A stretch of 32,330 nucleotides of DNA from Candidatus Altarchaeum sp. (GTDB lineage Archaea; Altiarchaeota; Altiarchaeia; Altiarchaeales; Altiarchaeaceae): assembly GCA_018260615.1 (NCBI GenBank), contig JAGWDQ010000094.1:1-32330 (forward strand), read 5' to 3'. Both the position numbers and the translations under genes were made by a program. Every line of letters begins with the position of its first letter. Position 1 is the stretch's first letter. Under the pieces are notes generated by a model. It saw only the letters and a list, made by a program, of their open reading frames with translations. It made no database searches and was not told the DNA's origin. Positions 8,501 to 23,500 of the stretch are shown piece by piece.

Positions 8501-11500
8501 AACAAAATTTAACATTGATAATTCAGGCAAAGATTAATGCTCCTTTAATTACAAACATAACAAATAATGCAACCGTAACTGCTGTAATGGGAGACGGAAC
8601 GCCTTTAAATGCTTCAACAGAAACAAAAACAACGATAGTAGGAAAGAGCAATGTAAGTACCGTTAAAAGTGTAGTTACAGCAAGCGTTTACAGACCAAAG
8701 CAGGATTGCTATGTATTTGATACTTGTTTAACAAGCAATAATGTTGTTGAGCCGGGAGATATTGTTGTTTATAATGTAACAATTACAAACACAGGAACAG
8801 CAACTGCTTTTGATATTTCATTTACGGACTTATTGCCAATTGAATTTAAATATATTGATAATAGCAATGTAAGTGCGGCATTTGTAGGTAAAGAAATACA
8901 TGGTTTGCAGGAATTCCTTACATTTTATGTAGGATATGTGGATAATTCTTCACCAAAATCATTTACCTATAATGTTACTGTAATCTCCGGTGCAAATGAG
9001 GGAATGAACAATAACACCGTCATTGTATCTGGATATGACGGGCTTGGAAGGACAATTCCGAAAGAAGTGAAGCAGGCAAATGTCAGTGTTATAATTCCAA
9101 AAATCAGTGTCAGCAAGACAGCGAATGTTTCACAGGCACAACCGGGCGATTTAATTAAATTTACTTTAAACATTACAACAACCGGAAATGTTTATGATGT
9201 TAATGTTACCGATATATTGCCGGATAATTTTGAGTTAATTCTGCCAACACAGCCAAATTATGCAGGCAAGGATGGAAACATATTAAAGTTTAACATTCCG
9301 AACATAAACGGGCAATATTTAATAAATATAACTTTAAAGGCAACATCAAAGTCACAAACATCATCAAATGTATTCTTTGCGGAAGGAATTTACGGCGACA
9401 ATAAACCGGTAATTAGCGACGATGCAAATGTATGGCTCACAATTGTTAATCCGCAGTTAGATGTAGTTAAAGAAATAACAGGTGTTGTATTAAATGGCGA
9501 TATGCTGACAACAGCTTATAAACTAACCATAAAGAATGTAGGACATGGAACTGCTTATAATGTGTTATTTAAAGATACATTACAGCATGGAAATAATTAT
9601 GTTACCGGAACATTCAATGTTAACGGAACTCTACAAAATCCAAACCCTGCTAATAATATATTAACTTATTCCGTTGGAAATTTACAACAGGGGCAGGAAG
9701 TAAATATAACTTATAATTGTTCGGGAAATTTAAGTGATAGTTCTCCGAGCGGATTACAGGGCGGAATTAATCTTGTTACAGTAAATGCAAGCGATGGTTA
9801 TAAAGAAATTTCAGCGCAGGCAACCGCTTCAACCGGAGCATTGTCGGTTTCAAAAACAAAGAATAAGGATATTATTGAAGCAGGAGAAGGTATGACCTTT
9901 ACAGTAACTCTGAATGCTGTAACAGATTTAACAAATGTTGTTGTTAGTGATACATTGCCGTCTGACTGGAGTTATGTGACAAATAGTGCAACGTTGGATG
10001 GAAGTTCATCTGGTTTTACTGTTGTTTCAACTTCTCCATTAACAATAAATATTGGCACATTATCACAAGGCCCACATACATTAAAATATAATGCAACAGC
10101 GGGATGTAATGCATTAAAGCAGGATATGAATAAAGTTATTGTTAATTACACTTATAATAATGGAAATATTGAGTATAATTTTACTTCAAAGCCGGTTTCT
10201 GTAATTGTTAATGTAAAAGGAAAGCCAATTTTAGTTATTAATAAGCAAGTAAATGCAACTTATGCCGAGCCGGGAGATGTTATTCGGTATTCAATAAATA
10301 TAAGTAATTTAGGAGAGTCAAAGATATTAAATTTGAATATTTCTGATAAATTACCTGTTGGATTTAATTATATAGACGGAAGTTCAAAATTGGATGGAAG
10401 CAGCATAGGAGATCCAACACTAACAGGACAGGTATTAAATTGGACAAGTATTATTGGTGTGTTAAATCCCGGAGAAAGTAAGTTATTGACATTTAATGTA
10501 AATGTAACCTCAACAGCAGATGTATATTCATTAAATACTGTAAATGCTACCGGAATAAGCAATTGCCTGGAATTGGTTAAGGAAGCAGAAATTCAAATAG
10601 AAGTTAGAAAGCCGGAATTAGGTATTCAAAAATCAGTAGATCCAAAGTTTGCAACTATTGGAGATACAATTTATTATACTGTTTCAATCACAAACAACGG
10701 GAAAGGAAAGGCATACAATGTTATTGCAAATGATACACATCTGTCAGGTTTTAACTTTGTAAATTCAACATGTGCAAATGTTCTGGATTGTGATCCGACA
10801 GTAAGCGGAAATACATTGACATGGAATGTCGGAACACTTGAGCCGGGACAAACAGCAGTAATTTTATATTCTATGTATGTGAATTCAAGTGCAGCAGACG
10901 GAACAAATATAAATAATATTTTGCTTAGCTATGATGACAAATCAGGAACAACAAATACAAATTATGACAATGAAACAGTACATATAAATGTAGATTGTGT
11001 ATTAAATTTAACGAAGGAAGTTATAAGCATATCTCCATCCCCCGGAAGCAATAAGGCAGAAATAGGAAGCACAGTAACATATAAATGGACCGTAACAAAA
11101 ATAGGAGATTGCGACGACATACGTGATGTTGTGTTGACGGATAACATTCCAAATGGAGGGGATAATTTCGTCAATAAAACATGTGATGCAACGATAAACA
11201 ACAATGTAATAACATGGAATATTGGATACTTATCTGTACCTGATCCAGTAACCTGTGAGTATTCAATAAGAATAAATTCATCGGCAGATGTTGGCTTATT
11301 TACAAATACAGCAAATGTTAGGGGACAGACCGAACAAGGCGTTAATGTTTCAGATGTGGATAAAGCAGATATATGGATTGTAGGCCCGCCGGTTTTAGCG
11401 GTTGAAAAGCTCGCAAATGTAAGTGAAATCTATCCGGGAGAAAGTGTTTTATTTACAATAATAATAAGAAACAATGGAGAATCATCCCTCTATAATTTAA

Positions 11501-14500
11501 CAGTTGAAGACAGATTACCCGATGGCTTAAGTTTAGGAGGAAGTGCAAAATTAAATGGCGCTGCTTTAAGTGATCCAACGGGATGTCCGAATTGTGTATT
11601 TAATTTACAATCAGCGGGTGCATTAAAACAAAACGATGTATGGGAACTGACATTTAATGTTTCATCATCAACAACTGTTAGCGGAAATTTAACAAATCTT
11701 GCTATTGTAAATGGAACGAGAGCAGATGGAACAACAATAATGCAGGATAATGCAACAAAGACAATAGATGTTTTAACATCAGATATTACTATTGAAAAAT
11801 CTGCTGATAGGTCAAATGCCCAAACAGGAGACACAGTAACATATACAATTGCTGTAAGAAACACAAAAAATGCAGAAATTTCTCTTAACTTTACAGATAT
11901 ATTACCAACAGGATTTAACTATACAGATAACAGCTTACAAAACGCAATGTTTGTAAGTTACACGCATCCAACTCTTAAATTTAATGCAACAATTAAGGCA
12001 GGCCAAATCTTGTTTATCTCATACCAGGTAAAGATAAATTCATCGGCAAACGGAGCATCCACAAACACAATATATGTTGACGGAAAAGATAAAAATGGAA
12101 ATCCGATTCCGACAAAGAATGCGAGCGAAACAGTTAATGTAGGAGCATCTAATATTACCTTAAATAAAGACAGAAATCCGGGTGACGGAATGATAGAAAT
12201 AGGAAGTAAAGTTAATTATACAATAACTATAAACAATACCGGCTCGGTTCCGATATATACTTTAACAATAAAAGACAAGATTCCATCCGGTTTGTTAATT
12301 TTAGGAGTAATAAATTACAGTGATGATACACAGGTAAATAATTCGTTAACGGGAAGTTGTAATAATATAACTAATTATTGTGAATTCAATATTTCGGTTT
12401 TGAATGAAAACAAATATGTTAAATTTATCATAAAAACAAAGGTAATAAGTAACCAGTCAGATAATAACAATCAAATATCTGAAAATTTAGCGAATTTGAC
12501 ATATTACGACGGAGCAGGAAACAGGAGTGATACAAACAAGTCGGCAAATCTATTTACTGTCAAATATCCGGTTATTGAAATATCAAAGGTTTATGTTGAA
12601 GGAACAGACAAACAACCGGGGGACCTTGTGCATTATAATATTTCTATAATTAACAAGGGATTGGGCTTTGCAAATGTTACAATTAATGATACATTTGACA
12701 GCAGTTTGGAAATAATTAACTGGACAAACGGAAGCTGTAGTAGCGTACCATCAAATCCAGAGCAGGTTTCAAACTCATCTTCGGGAAATTTCTATCAATG
12801 GAATTTAACAAAATTACCCGGAAAACCAAATGCATTGACTCAGGATGTTTGCTGGAATATTTATATAACTGCAAAGGTTAAATCAGATGATTTCTATTAC
12901 AATAAAACAAGAATTGATAACAATACGGTGAATGTTTCATGGACAGATAACAACGGCACGACAAGAACAACAACCAATACTTCAGCAGGAATTGATATTC
13001 TGACTGCAAATGTGACAATAAACAAAACTTCAACGCCTGAAAGGGTAAATGTTTCGCCGGGAGATAATGTAATTTATATAATTGAGGTTAAAAATAGAGG
13101 AAACGGAACTGCTTATAACATACAAATTAACGATACATTGCCAGAAGGATTAAAAAATATAACTTGCAGTTATACTAAAAATGCTTCTGGAACACTAACA
13201 CCTTTACCCTGTTCATGCAATGGAAGAACCTGCCAGTTCAATATTTCAAAGATGGAAGCAAATACATACTGGAACATAACAATAAATACAACAGTTAATT
13301 CAAGTGCAACAGAAATAGCAGGAAACAATGCAACAATTTACTGGAAGGATAATGAAAGTTACAACAATACAACCACAACTGCAAATACATCATCATTAGG
13401 CGTTTTACATCCGAATGTTACAATAAGCAAGATTTCAAATCCTGAAAGTGGAAATGTTGAACCTGGAGCTTTTGTAAATTATACAATTATAATAACTAAT
13501 GTTGGGAATGGAACAGCATACCATATAAGCATTAATGATACAATCCCGGGTGGATTAAATATAATTTCATGGAGCAATACAACAAATGCATCCGCAACAG
13601 TTAATGGTTTATGTAATAATGATACTAACAGAAATCCATGTCAATTTAATATTTCGGTAATGCAAGCAAATACATACTGGAACATAACAATTACTACAAA
13701 GGTTTCTTCAAGTGCAACAGAAATAGCAGGGAACAATGCAACAATTTACTGGAAGGATAATGAAAGTTACAGCAATACAACCACATCAGATACAACATCT
13801 CCGTTAGGAGTTTTGAAAGGAAATGTAACAATACGCAAAACAAGGCAGGGAGTAGGTTGTGTTGAAGTAGGTGACACAATAACTTATATTATTAATGTAA
13901 GTAATTTAGGAAACGGAACCGCCTACAATGTAAATGTAAAAGATATATTGCCAGACGGAACAAAATTTGATACTTCTTCTTCCGCATATCCTGGTAATTG
14001 TAGTAATTACCTAAGCTGTAGCGAGTCACCATCAGAGTCAGGGAATATTTCATGTGATGTTCAAGGAGGAGGCGCACCTGTGGGGCAGTTAAATACAGGT
14101 TGTTGGGCAGGTGCACGGCTTAAAGTAAAGGTTCTTCCCACAGCAGGAAGTAACATTTCAAACAATACGGCATTCCTGAATTACACCGATAATTATACTT
14201 ATGTAAATGACACAGAAAATTCATCATGGAGCGAGATATGTGTAAACAAATCACATATTGTTCTTCATAAAGCACCGCCAGAACCTCCATCATCAGAACC
14301 CGGACACGAATTTAATTATACAATAACAGTAAAGAATGAAGGTACGGGAACTGCTTATAATGTAAACGTTAATGATACAATTCCGGATAATTGTTCTTTT
14401 GTTTCCCAGCAATCAACTGGAAATCCAACTTTCAGTTTAAGTTCAATCGGGGATAAAGCATATTGGGTATATAATAATATTTCTTCTCAAGATAATACTC

Positions 14501-17500
14501 GAACCATAACTTTAACAATAAAGTGTAATTCAAATGCATCAATTGTAAGAAATACTGCTTATGCAAACTATACGACAAAGGAATATAATGCGACAACGGG
14601 AGCAGGAATTTATAATACATCTTCAAATGAAACAACTGTAATTATAAATAAACCGAATATTACAGTAATAAAAAGCAAATCACTTCCATGGCCACATGAT
14701 CCGCTATGGGTAGGCGATACAATCACTTATGAAATAAATGTTAAGGAAAATGGAGGGGCGCACGCAAATGTTACGGTTAATGATATTATTCCGGATGGAT
14801 TGGTGCTTATAAGCTGTGATATTGCTGGAAGTTACACCAATTGTGATTCTAATGGAAATACATTAACCTGGAACATACGACTGAATCCTTCTCAGAGTAT
14901 TGCAATATATCCTCAATTCAGGGTAAATTCATCAATAAACGCAGATAAAAATAACGGATTCAATAACACAGTAACATGGTCATGGAAGGATGATAATAGC
15001 ACTGTTTATTATCCGTCAGGTAATTCATCAGTTACAAATGTTACTGTTTGCAGGCCAAATTTAACAATTTCAATTGTCTGTGATAAAAAATATGTGTATG
15101 ATGGCACATCAACAATCTGCACAGTCCATGTCAGCAATTCAGAAGATTGTCCTGCTTATAATACGATTGTAAATGTTCCTTTTGATTTGTCTTCCTTTAC
15201 ATGTGCTAATCCCACATCTCCGGGAAGTTGTGAAACAGGAAACGTAGTATGGTATTTGGGAGAGTTTGAGAGTAAGGGCTTTAAAGAATTAAATTTCACT
15301 TTAACATCATTTAATGATGTTTCAACGCAAACAACTCATAACATAACAGCTTATCTTAATTATAATGATAGTTCTAATTCGGACTATGCACGACATTATT
15401 CAAAGAATGATACATGGCAGCTGATACAGATTCAGAAACCAAATGTGTCAGCAGAGAAAGTAATAAATCCAAGATATCCACAGCCGGGAGACGATGTTGT
15501 TTATACAATCACAGTGAAAAATTTTGCATCATCGCTATATACAATACAAAACATTACCGATGTACTCCCGGTAAATTGGACAGAATGTATAAATTCTACT
15601 GTTTCACATTCAAATGCAACTACAAATGCAACACTTGCATCATGGAGTGTTTCCTGGGACACAGTAACAAGAACCTGTAGATTGAGCTTCAACAATTTGG
15701 TTCCGTTAAACCAAAACGAGAATATAATATGGACATTCCACACATCTCCAAATGCAAGTACGCTTGAAGGAACATATTATGAAGACCAGCCCGGATATTG
15801 CGGAAATACAACGGGGGATAGTATAAACTGTCATGATACACCCTCTGATGGAGCATTGCCAAACGGCGTGTATGTAATGTATCCGATGGCATCAGTTCAA
15901 AAGGATGGTCCTGCAAAAGCCTTTGTAAATGATATTGTAGAATATACATTGACAATAAGAGCCGACTATTTAACCTCTTACAGTTTAAATGTTAAAGATG
16001 AACTTCCGGTGGGCTTTATTTATCAGTCCCATACATGCAGATATAAAAACAACAATTCCGATTGCACAGTATTATTAAGTAATAACAACAACCTAATTAC
16101 CGGCTCTTTCTCAAAACTTGATACCGGAGATGCAATAGTAATAAAAATTTATGCATTGGTTACAGACGCTGCGGATCAGATTTCAAAAAATAATGTTTAT
16201 CTCAATTATTCAGATCATTCGGGAGCACATATTAAATACTCTCATGATTCAAAAACAACTGTTGTACCTTATGGGACATTTGTTACAAATATTATTAAAG
16301 AGTTCTCTCCACAGAGCAAGTTCTGCTTTAATGGACAGAATGCAACAATAATTTTAAGGGTTTCAACAACATCAAACGACCCAAGAGCAACGGCATACAA
16401 TATATCTGTATGGGATAACCTGGGGAATCTTGGCTATGCAGGTAACTGCAAGTATAAAGACAGCAGAGGAAATTCATGTAGTTGTAATCCAAGTGTAACC
16501 AGTGGCAGGGTAGAATTAAATTACACAAATAATGCCATTCTTTGTTCGGATATGATTAAACAGCAGAAAGCAGGAGAATGGTTTGAAATTTCTTATGATG
16601 TCAATGCCAGTGCGGAAGGTACTTATCCTGATATTGGTTATGTTAAATTTTATGATTACAATAATACTGCAAATATTTCCTCTTATCCCGCATCTATTTA
16701 TGCAAAGAATTGTTCAATAATGATAACAAAGACAAAAATTTCCCCTGAAAATATAACGCCCTGTGCGGATGTGATCTTTAATATTACAATTAAGAATCTG
16801 GCATCTGTAACCATGCGAAATGTTGAATTCGGAGATATTTATCCGTTAAACTGGCAAAATATAAGTTATGTTTGTGGAAGTGGAGGCGCATGTCAGGACA
16901 ACGGGGATCTTCTGAATGGAACGGCGACTGATTTATCTCCTGGCGAGCAATATTCATTTACATTAACTTTAAGACCGAATACCTCGGCAAATAATGTACT
17001 CGGAACAATAAACTTGGCAAGGGTTTTTGCAAGAAATTCAACTTCTTACAGCGACGAAACAAAGCTTCCTGTGGAAATTTTAGCACAAACCCCAAATGTT
17101 TATAAGGTCTTAAACTCAAGTAATAATTCAGGAATTGCCGACTACGGAAATAATGTAACCTTAACGATAAAGGTTCAGAATCCTTCGCAGGGAAATATGG
17201 TGATTAAAAGCATCACAGATATAATCCCTGAAAATTTCACATTTGTAACCTCGGATTATTCACAAAACTGCACATACAATAGTACAACACGAATTTTAAA
17301 TTGTACTCTAAATATTAATCTTCTGCCGGGAAGCATATTTAATTTCAGTTACATAATTTCTCCGACATCAAATGTTTCAGAGGGAATTTATCAGTTGAAT
17401 ATATGGGACAAGGCAAATGTAACAACAGCAGATGCATGTGGAAAAGAAACAACAACGCCTTCGGTATATTCGCCTGATATTTTAGAAATCAGAGCTCCGC

Positions 17501-20500
17501 ATCTCGTAATTTCAAAATCAGCAAATATTTCATCTCTTGAACCCGGAAATTATGTGAATTATACAATAACAATAGAAAATATACAAACAGGAAGCAAGGG
17601 AACTGCACACAATATAACAGTCAAGGACGAGATTCCCATACAATTTGAATTTATAAGCGCCTCGGCAGCAAAAGGAGGTAATTCGCTGGCAGTAAATCAC
17701 GATTGTTCATCCTCTAATAATTTATGCACATTTAATATTTCCGTTGCTCTTGCTCCGCAGGAAGTGGTAACTATGAGAATCAAAGTACTGGCAAAGTCCG
17801 TATTAACAGATACATCAACAGATAATTATGCAAATGTAACCGGAAAATACGGGGATAACTCTCAAATGAATACAACTAACACAACACCGCCCGCACATGT
17901 AACAATACTCGCATCCCCGATATTGACCATAACAAAACAAGAGCAGAGTTCAACAGCCGAACCAGGACAGCCCTTTTCTTATACAATAAAAGTTTCAAAC
18001 AATTACAACACAACAGCATATAATGTTACTGTTTATGATAATATTCCCGGAAACTGTACTTATATAAGTAATTCGTCTTCGCCATCAGCAGATCGTAGCT
18101 GGAATATAAGCAATACTTATTACTGGAACAAATCACAATTGTCTCCACACAATGACTGGACAATAACCTTGACAATTAAGTGTAATTCAAATGTTACAAC
18201 AGTAAATAATACGGTAAATGTAAGTTATAGTGATGGTTATCAATATATCAATAATCAGTCAAATTCAACGGGCACATATAATGATAAGGTAACAATTACA
18301 AAGCCAACAGTGACTGTAACAAAGACAAGAACAACGCCACCTGGAAATGTAAATATAGGAGGTACAATAACCTATACTTTAAATGTAAATCCAGGAGGAC
18401 ATGCAAATGTTACTCTAACTGATAAAGTTCCGAATGGGCTAATATATGATTCATGTACATCTGCATCAGGACAACCCACATGCAGCCACAATTCAACAAC
18501 AAATATAACAACATGGAATGTTTATTCCAACACATCTGTCTCATTTACAGTTACCTATAAAGTTACAACTTATGCATATCCGGAATTCAATAACACAGTT
18601 AATTACACATGGAAGGATGATACAGGTGGGGAATATGGTCCAAATTCAACAACCTCTATGCCAACAAATGTTTGCAGACCAAATTTAACTTTAACTATTA
18701 CATGCAGCAGGCCGGAAATTTATCAGGGATTAAACGAAATTTGCACAATTACAATAACAAATAATGCAAATTGTTCGGCATATAATGTCAGCGTTGTTTC
18801 GGATGTTCCGGTTAACTTCAAATGCGATCAGGCAGGAGGAGATGCTACCGGAATATGTAATGCAAACAATGCCACATGGTTTATAAGTCAGATTTCAGAA
18901 TATGGAACAAAAATTTTAAATTATACAATGACGGTTGAAAATGATACTAATGTAAATATAACTACACAGATCAATGCAAATGCAACTTACTGGGATCATT
19001 ATGATATAATTTATGGGCAAGATAATTATGTTGCACCCAATTCAACAACAGTAAAGCAATTGCCAAAGCCGAATATAGTTATCTATAAAGATATAAATCC
19101 GTTTATTGCACAGCCGGGAGAAAATGTTGTTTATTCAATAATTGTCAGAAATGACGGCAATTCAACAATTTCTTTGAATAACATAACTGATATGTTGCCT
19201 CCAAACTGGAACGGATGCAATACAACCGGAATTTACGACCAATACGGAGGATTCATTAACAGCGGCCAATATAATATCACTCAATCCGGGGATACATGTA
19301 TAGTAAATTTCACCAATCTAATTTCAGTTTCACCCGGAAAAAATGTTACATGGAAATTTAATTCCTCTGCAAAGCCAAGTGCAGACAAGGGCGCAAACAA
19401 CGATACTCCGTCTGCATGCTATGTTTTGGCAAATCAGACGGTATGTCCGGACGGGCTGGCAGGAAAAGTTGAGATTGTCTATCCGACAGCAAAAGTGATT
19501 AAACAATTTAGTACAACAACTGCAAAGACAGGAATGCAAGTTAATTTTACATTGACATTCTATGATATGATATATGATGTATATAATTTAACATTTAATG
19601 ACACACTTCCATACGGATTAAAATATGTCTCCTCTGCTTTTGAGGGGAATTGTAATGGCTGTACATTATCTGTTTCAACCGCTCCATGTATTGAGGATGC
19701 AGGTAAGACATGCGACTTTATAAATGGAAGTATCGGAAATATGACGCGGGGAAATAATGGCAAGCTAACAGTAACCGTAAATGTTACGGAGAATGTGAGT
19801 GCGGTAAACAGAAATACAGGTTATATATCGTGGCAGGACTATTCCGGAGGCATCGTACAAAATGATACTAACGATGATACTTTATATGTTCCTGTTATGC
19901 CCGCACAAACATTTATTGAAAAATCATTCTATCCGGAAAACAAGGTCTGTTTTAATGCAATGAATTTAACTGTAAAATTAAAGGTATTTACATTAGGAAC
20001 AGACCCGAGAGCAAAGAGTTATAATATTAAAATTACAGACACATTTGAAGGAATGAGTTATATTGATGGAACATGTATTCAAATTTATAGTAATGGCTCA
20101 AGCAGGGCATGTCCATCTGTTATGGATTATGGAAACGGAACAGTAGAATTCATCAATTTAGGAACTCAAAAGGTTGATGACTACTTTATAGTACAATTTA
20201 ATACTAAAATTTGGACCGAAGGGATGAAAAATGATACGGCAATAGTTGAATATTATAATGCATCTTCCGGAGGCGCGAAATTTACCGCAAGTACATCTCC
20301 TGCAAAAATAGGAATTTTGGCAAAGTCATGTAGTTTGGTAGCGGTTAAAAGTGATGAAAATGTATCTCCGTGTGAAGAGGTTACTTATACAATAACAATA
20401 ACAAATTACGCAGGGGAAAAGATGAGAGATATAACTATTATTGATACATATCCACCAGGGTGGAATTTCTCTCACAGTAGTAGTAGCAGCAGCGTGGATC

Positions 20501-23500
20501 CAAATTGTCAAAATACGGGGACTTATGCTGTTTGTCATCCACTTGATAATAATAATAATGAAATCGAATTAATGCCATCAGGATATCCGGGAGACAGCAT
20601 ATCATTTGATATTATTTTACTGCCAAATACAAGCGCTGGAGCATCGTCGGGACAGAATGTAGTTAAGGTTAGTACAATGGGAAGTACAACCAATAAGATT
20701 TATGAAGACGAGATGTCGGTTCCGGCAAATATTATTTTGTCCCAACCATCTGTCTATAAAGGAATATTTTCCGGTGATAAAGCAGATTATGGAGATAACA
20801 TAACGGTGGAAATCACAATAAATAATCCAAGTTCTGGAGATATAACAGTTGAAAAAATTACGGATATAATCCCGCAAAAGTACAATGTCCATCTTCCGGT
20901 AGGCAGCATGCTTAATTGTTCCTTTGATAATAGCAGTAGAGTAATGACCTGCAATGTTAGTATTGTCATTACAAAAGGAGGAAGTGCTAAATTTTATTAC
21001 AATATTACTCCTACATCAGCATTAAACTGCCCGATGGATGGATGCGAATTAAATATTGCCAATTTGACACCTACAATAACAAGTAGAGATAATTGCGGAA
21101 AGGACTACACAACACAAGGATTTTCATCAGGGGTTGTAAAGGTTTATCCGCCGATATTAACAGCAACAAAAACAGCAAGTACCTCACCGGTGCAACCGGG
21201 ACAAACATTCAATTACACTATAACAATAAAGAATGAGCAAACAAATGCAAAAGGAACTGCTTATAATGTAACCGTAAATGACGAAATTCCATCACAGTTA
21301 GGATATATAACTGCTGTATCAAGTAAAGGAACATTAAGTATAAGCAATGTAAGCAATAATTACACATTTACAACAGATGCTTCTCTCGGCCCAGGAGACA
21401 CTATGACAATAACAATTACTGTCAAAGCAAAATCATACCCTTCAAATACAACAGTAACAAACAAAGCAACAATTTATGCAAAATACGGCGACAACAGCAA
21501 CATTTCACCAGTGACAACAAATGAAGTAAATGTAACTATATTATCAAAGCCGGTATTAGATATTACAAAAACACGCTGGAATACATCATCAGAACCGGGA
21601 CATGAATTTAGTTATACTATTACCGTAACAAATACATACCAGGCAACAGCACATAATTTAATTGTAAATGATACAATTCCGGATAACTGCGAATATGTTA
21701 GTTCAAGTCCATCATATTCAGGTGTAACTGGAAAGACATATTCGTGGTTTAAGTTAGAATTAGGAATGGGCGACAATTGGCAAATAACCTTAACAATTAA
21801 ATGTAATTCATCTGCTTATAGTGTTCTAAATACCGCAAGTTTGAATTATGTTGATGGTTCGGGAAGTCCGGGAACAAATTCAAATACATCGGATGCAGTT
21901 GAAATTAAACATCCTCATGTTTCAGTAAACAAAACATTACAAACACCAGGAACAATTAGTGTAGGAAACGTTATACAATATCAAATAACAGTTAAAGAAA
22001 CAGGAGGAGCGCACGCAAATGTTACCGTAAGAGATGCAATTCCACAAGGATTAAAGTTTAATAATTGCAGTGGCGGTGACAATTGTTACAATACAACTAA
22101 TGAAGTGATATGGACATTACGACTAAATCCATCAGACACCAAGTATTTAACAGTGAACTATAAGGTTACAACCAATGCATCCGTCTTTAACAATACAGTA
22201 AATGCAACCTGGATAGATGATGCAAATGGACCGTATGGAACGGATGGGTCAACCAATGCTACATCAGAAACAGCAAGTGTTTGCAAACCAAATGTTACAA
22301 TCAGAATTGAATGTGAAAAACCGTATGTTTATAAAGATGTTCAGGAGGTCTGCCACATTTTTGTTGAAAACCATGCAAATTGCACCGCTTATAATACAAC
22401 AGTTAATGTTCCAATCCCAACGAACTTTGAATGTCAGGTAGCAACAGGAGGAAATTGTATTGCAAATAATGCCACATGGAATGTAGGAACACTTACAGGA
22501 GGACAACTAAAAGTATTAAATTTAACAATGAATGTTGTAAATGATACTAATGTAAATATAACCCATAACATTACAGCATATCTTGAATACAGAGATTATC
22601 CGTTGCCCGATGCAGAAAACCTTGGAAAATACTATTATGGAAATGACACAACAACCGTAATACAATTACCAAAACCGGATATAAGTATAATCAAGAGCGT
22701 AAATCCATATTACAGTGAAAGAGGACAGGAAGTTACTTATACAATAAACATGACAAACAATGGAAATTCAACGATACAAGTGCTAAACATTACGGACGAA
22801 CTTCCAGAGAATTGGAGTTATTGTTATGATTCAGGCATTTCAGCACCCTTATACGGAAATGTTGCACATGAATTATTAAATACATCAAGAAATTGCATTG
22901 CTGTTATCAATCAAACGACAAATGTAATTACTATTAATCCGGGAGAATCATTAATATGGACATTCAAATCGGTTCCTTTGAATAATGCAGCAGGAAGTAA
23001 AGATGGAATAGCACATACAGATACTCCCTCGGCATTTATAAATACCTCGGGAAATGTTCAGGAAGTTCAGGGTTTAGTAGGAAGGGCAGTTGTAAAGTAT
23101 CCCGATATGCAGATACAAAAGAATGGAAAGGAAATAGGAGCGGTTAATGATGTCTTTAATTACACCATAATTGTAACAAATAAAGATATGCCTGCTTATA
23201 ATGTGGTAGTTGAGGATACACTTCCCGGTGGATTTGGTTATCTGAATACTTATCTTGATGCGTGTTTAAATTGTTCATTGATATCAGCAACAAACGGAAT
23301 AATCAAGGTTGATGCAGGAAATTTCACTTCAAACCAGGTAAAGAAAATTTATGTGGAAGTCAATATTACAAATAATTCGGCCGACCATAATATTAACCAG
23401 GCAAATGTTACCTACAAGGATTATTCAGGAACAGTTGAAGATACACAAAACGATACCTTTGATACACGGGTTCCTGTAGGTCCGTTTATTGTAAAGATAA

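Larger units (their letters stand above)
4390..14253 (+). other. Stretch of about 22 diverse DUF11-type domains
   Basis: Domain starts recognised by the opening strand and the EPGD-like turn are near 4390, 4951, 5665, 6160, 6640, 7123, 7624, 8174, 8672, 9100, 9451, 9836, 10228, 10615, 10993, 11390, 11782, 12150, 12571, 13009, 13414 and 13820. The first eight are long and irregular (roughly 450-700 bp each) with Cys-rich loops and degenerate cores. From about 9100 they become regular, near 390-420 bp. Typical cores are NLTINKVANTSVAEPGDFVN and PELGIQKSVDPKFATIGDT. Domain types here do not show the nine-domain periodicity seen downstream, apart from one local pair at 13009 and 13414. Confidence 0.75.

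Noticed and set aside
11490..11864. 124-codon minus-strand open frame
   Set aside because: Antisense to two DUF11-type domains in the giant gene. The hydrophobic residues come from reverse-complemented Asn/Thr/Ile codons, and there is no promoter or motif.
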